A program made the translations under genes and the position numbers. The notes beneath the pieces are model-generated. The model was not told where the DNA came from, searched no databases, and worked only from the letters and a program-made list of their open reading frames with translations. From Herbaspirillum sp. LeCh32-8 (lineage in GTDB: Bacteria > Pseudomonadota > Gammaproteobacteria > Burkholderiales > Burkholderiaceae_D), in contig NZ_JAGIPZ010000001.1 of the NCBI RefSeq assembly GCF_017814915.1, positions 327,892-391,891 on the forward strand: a stretch of 64,000 nt of DNA, read 5' to 3'. Below are positions 64,000 through 64,000 of the stretch, in pieces; position 1 is the stretch's first letter; each line of letters opens with the position of its first letter.

Positions 64000-64000
64000 G

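Overview
The window is a contiguous piece of a GC-rich betaproteobacterial chromosome, most likely Herbaspirillum or a close Oxalobacteraceae relative. The evidence is gene order and family resemblance: nadE next to a stand-alone glnB, the cysS-alkA-accA-tilS block, the rluC-HAD-Rieske-sppA-RsmI-like block, and divergent rne/rluC. No integrase, transposase, prophage, plasmid gene or CRISPR array was seen. The only mobile-like DNA is a family of short inverted-terminal-repeat elements, three in tandem near 32.05-32.43 kb and one at 43.44-43.56 kb.

Layout. 0-5.6 kb: the start of mogA (cut by the window edge), darP, pmbA, a GNAT acetyltransferase, a periplasmic alpha-carbonic anhydrase and a DHA2-type MFS exporter. 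5.7-8.0 kb: photolyase with an NTF2-like partner, and tRNA-Leu(CAG). 8.2-12.3 kb: rnr, rlmB, cysE. 12.4-17.2 kb (minus strand): an envelope-oriented run of a TPR protein, an L,D-transpeptidase, two cyclophilins and lpxH. 17.4-22.2 kb: cysS, alkA, accA, tilS. 22.3-25.5 kb: a set of tiny exported or membrane proteins (three paralogous Ala/Lys-rich proteins, two DUF3096 proteins, a PsiF-like and an LprI-like protein) interrupted by a RhtB/LysE exporter.

25.7-32.0 kb: a small membrane-anchored coiled-coil protein, a zinc alcohol dehydrogenase with a repeated operator-like sequence, an orphan FtsX-type permease, a group II truncated haemoglobin and rmuC. 32.5-35.6 kb: the molybdenum cofactor run moaA-mobA-moeA. 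36-39.1 kb: RNase E with a long repetitive tail and an unusually long gene-free upstream region. 39.9-44.4 kb: rluC, a HAD phosphatase, a Rieske protein, sppA and an RsmI-like methylase. 44.6-47.4 kb: ppx behind a good Pho box and an FbpA-type iron-binding protein behind a Fur-like box. 47.6-52.8 kb: a DUF482 acyltransferase, nadE, glnB and a branched-chain-type binding protein.

53-64 kb is the most interesting part. An aldehyde dehydrogenase and a DUF779 protein lie behind a textbook sigma-54 promoter with an upstream palindrome, and the matching AcoR-like activator is next door. A radical SAM protein of the PA0069/SplB type sits directly behind a perfect CTGT-N8-ACAG LexA box. Then follow a leucine-rich-repeat protein fused to an intact eukaryotic-like kinase domain, a TauE/SafE transporter with a divergent AraC-type regulator that is broken by a deletion/frameshift, an Smr-domain protein, an I78-type inhibitor lipoprotein and trxB.

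All functional calls rest on reading the translated sequence and on known family signatures; no database search was run. Start codons were chosen from Shine-Dalgarno-like sequences and family starts and are flagged where uncertain.
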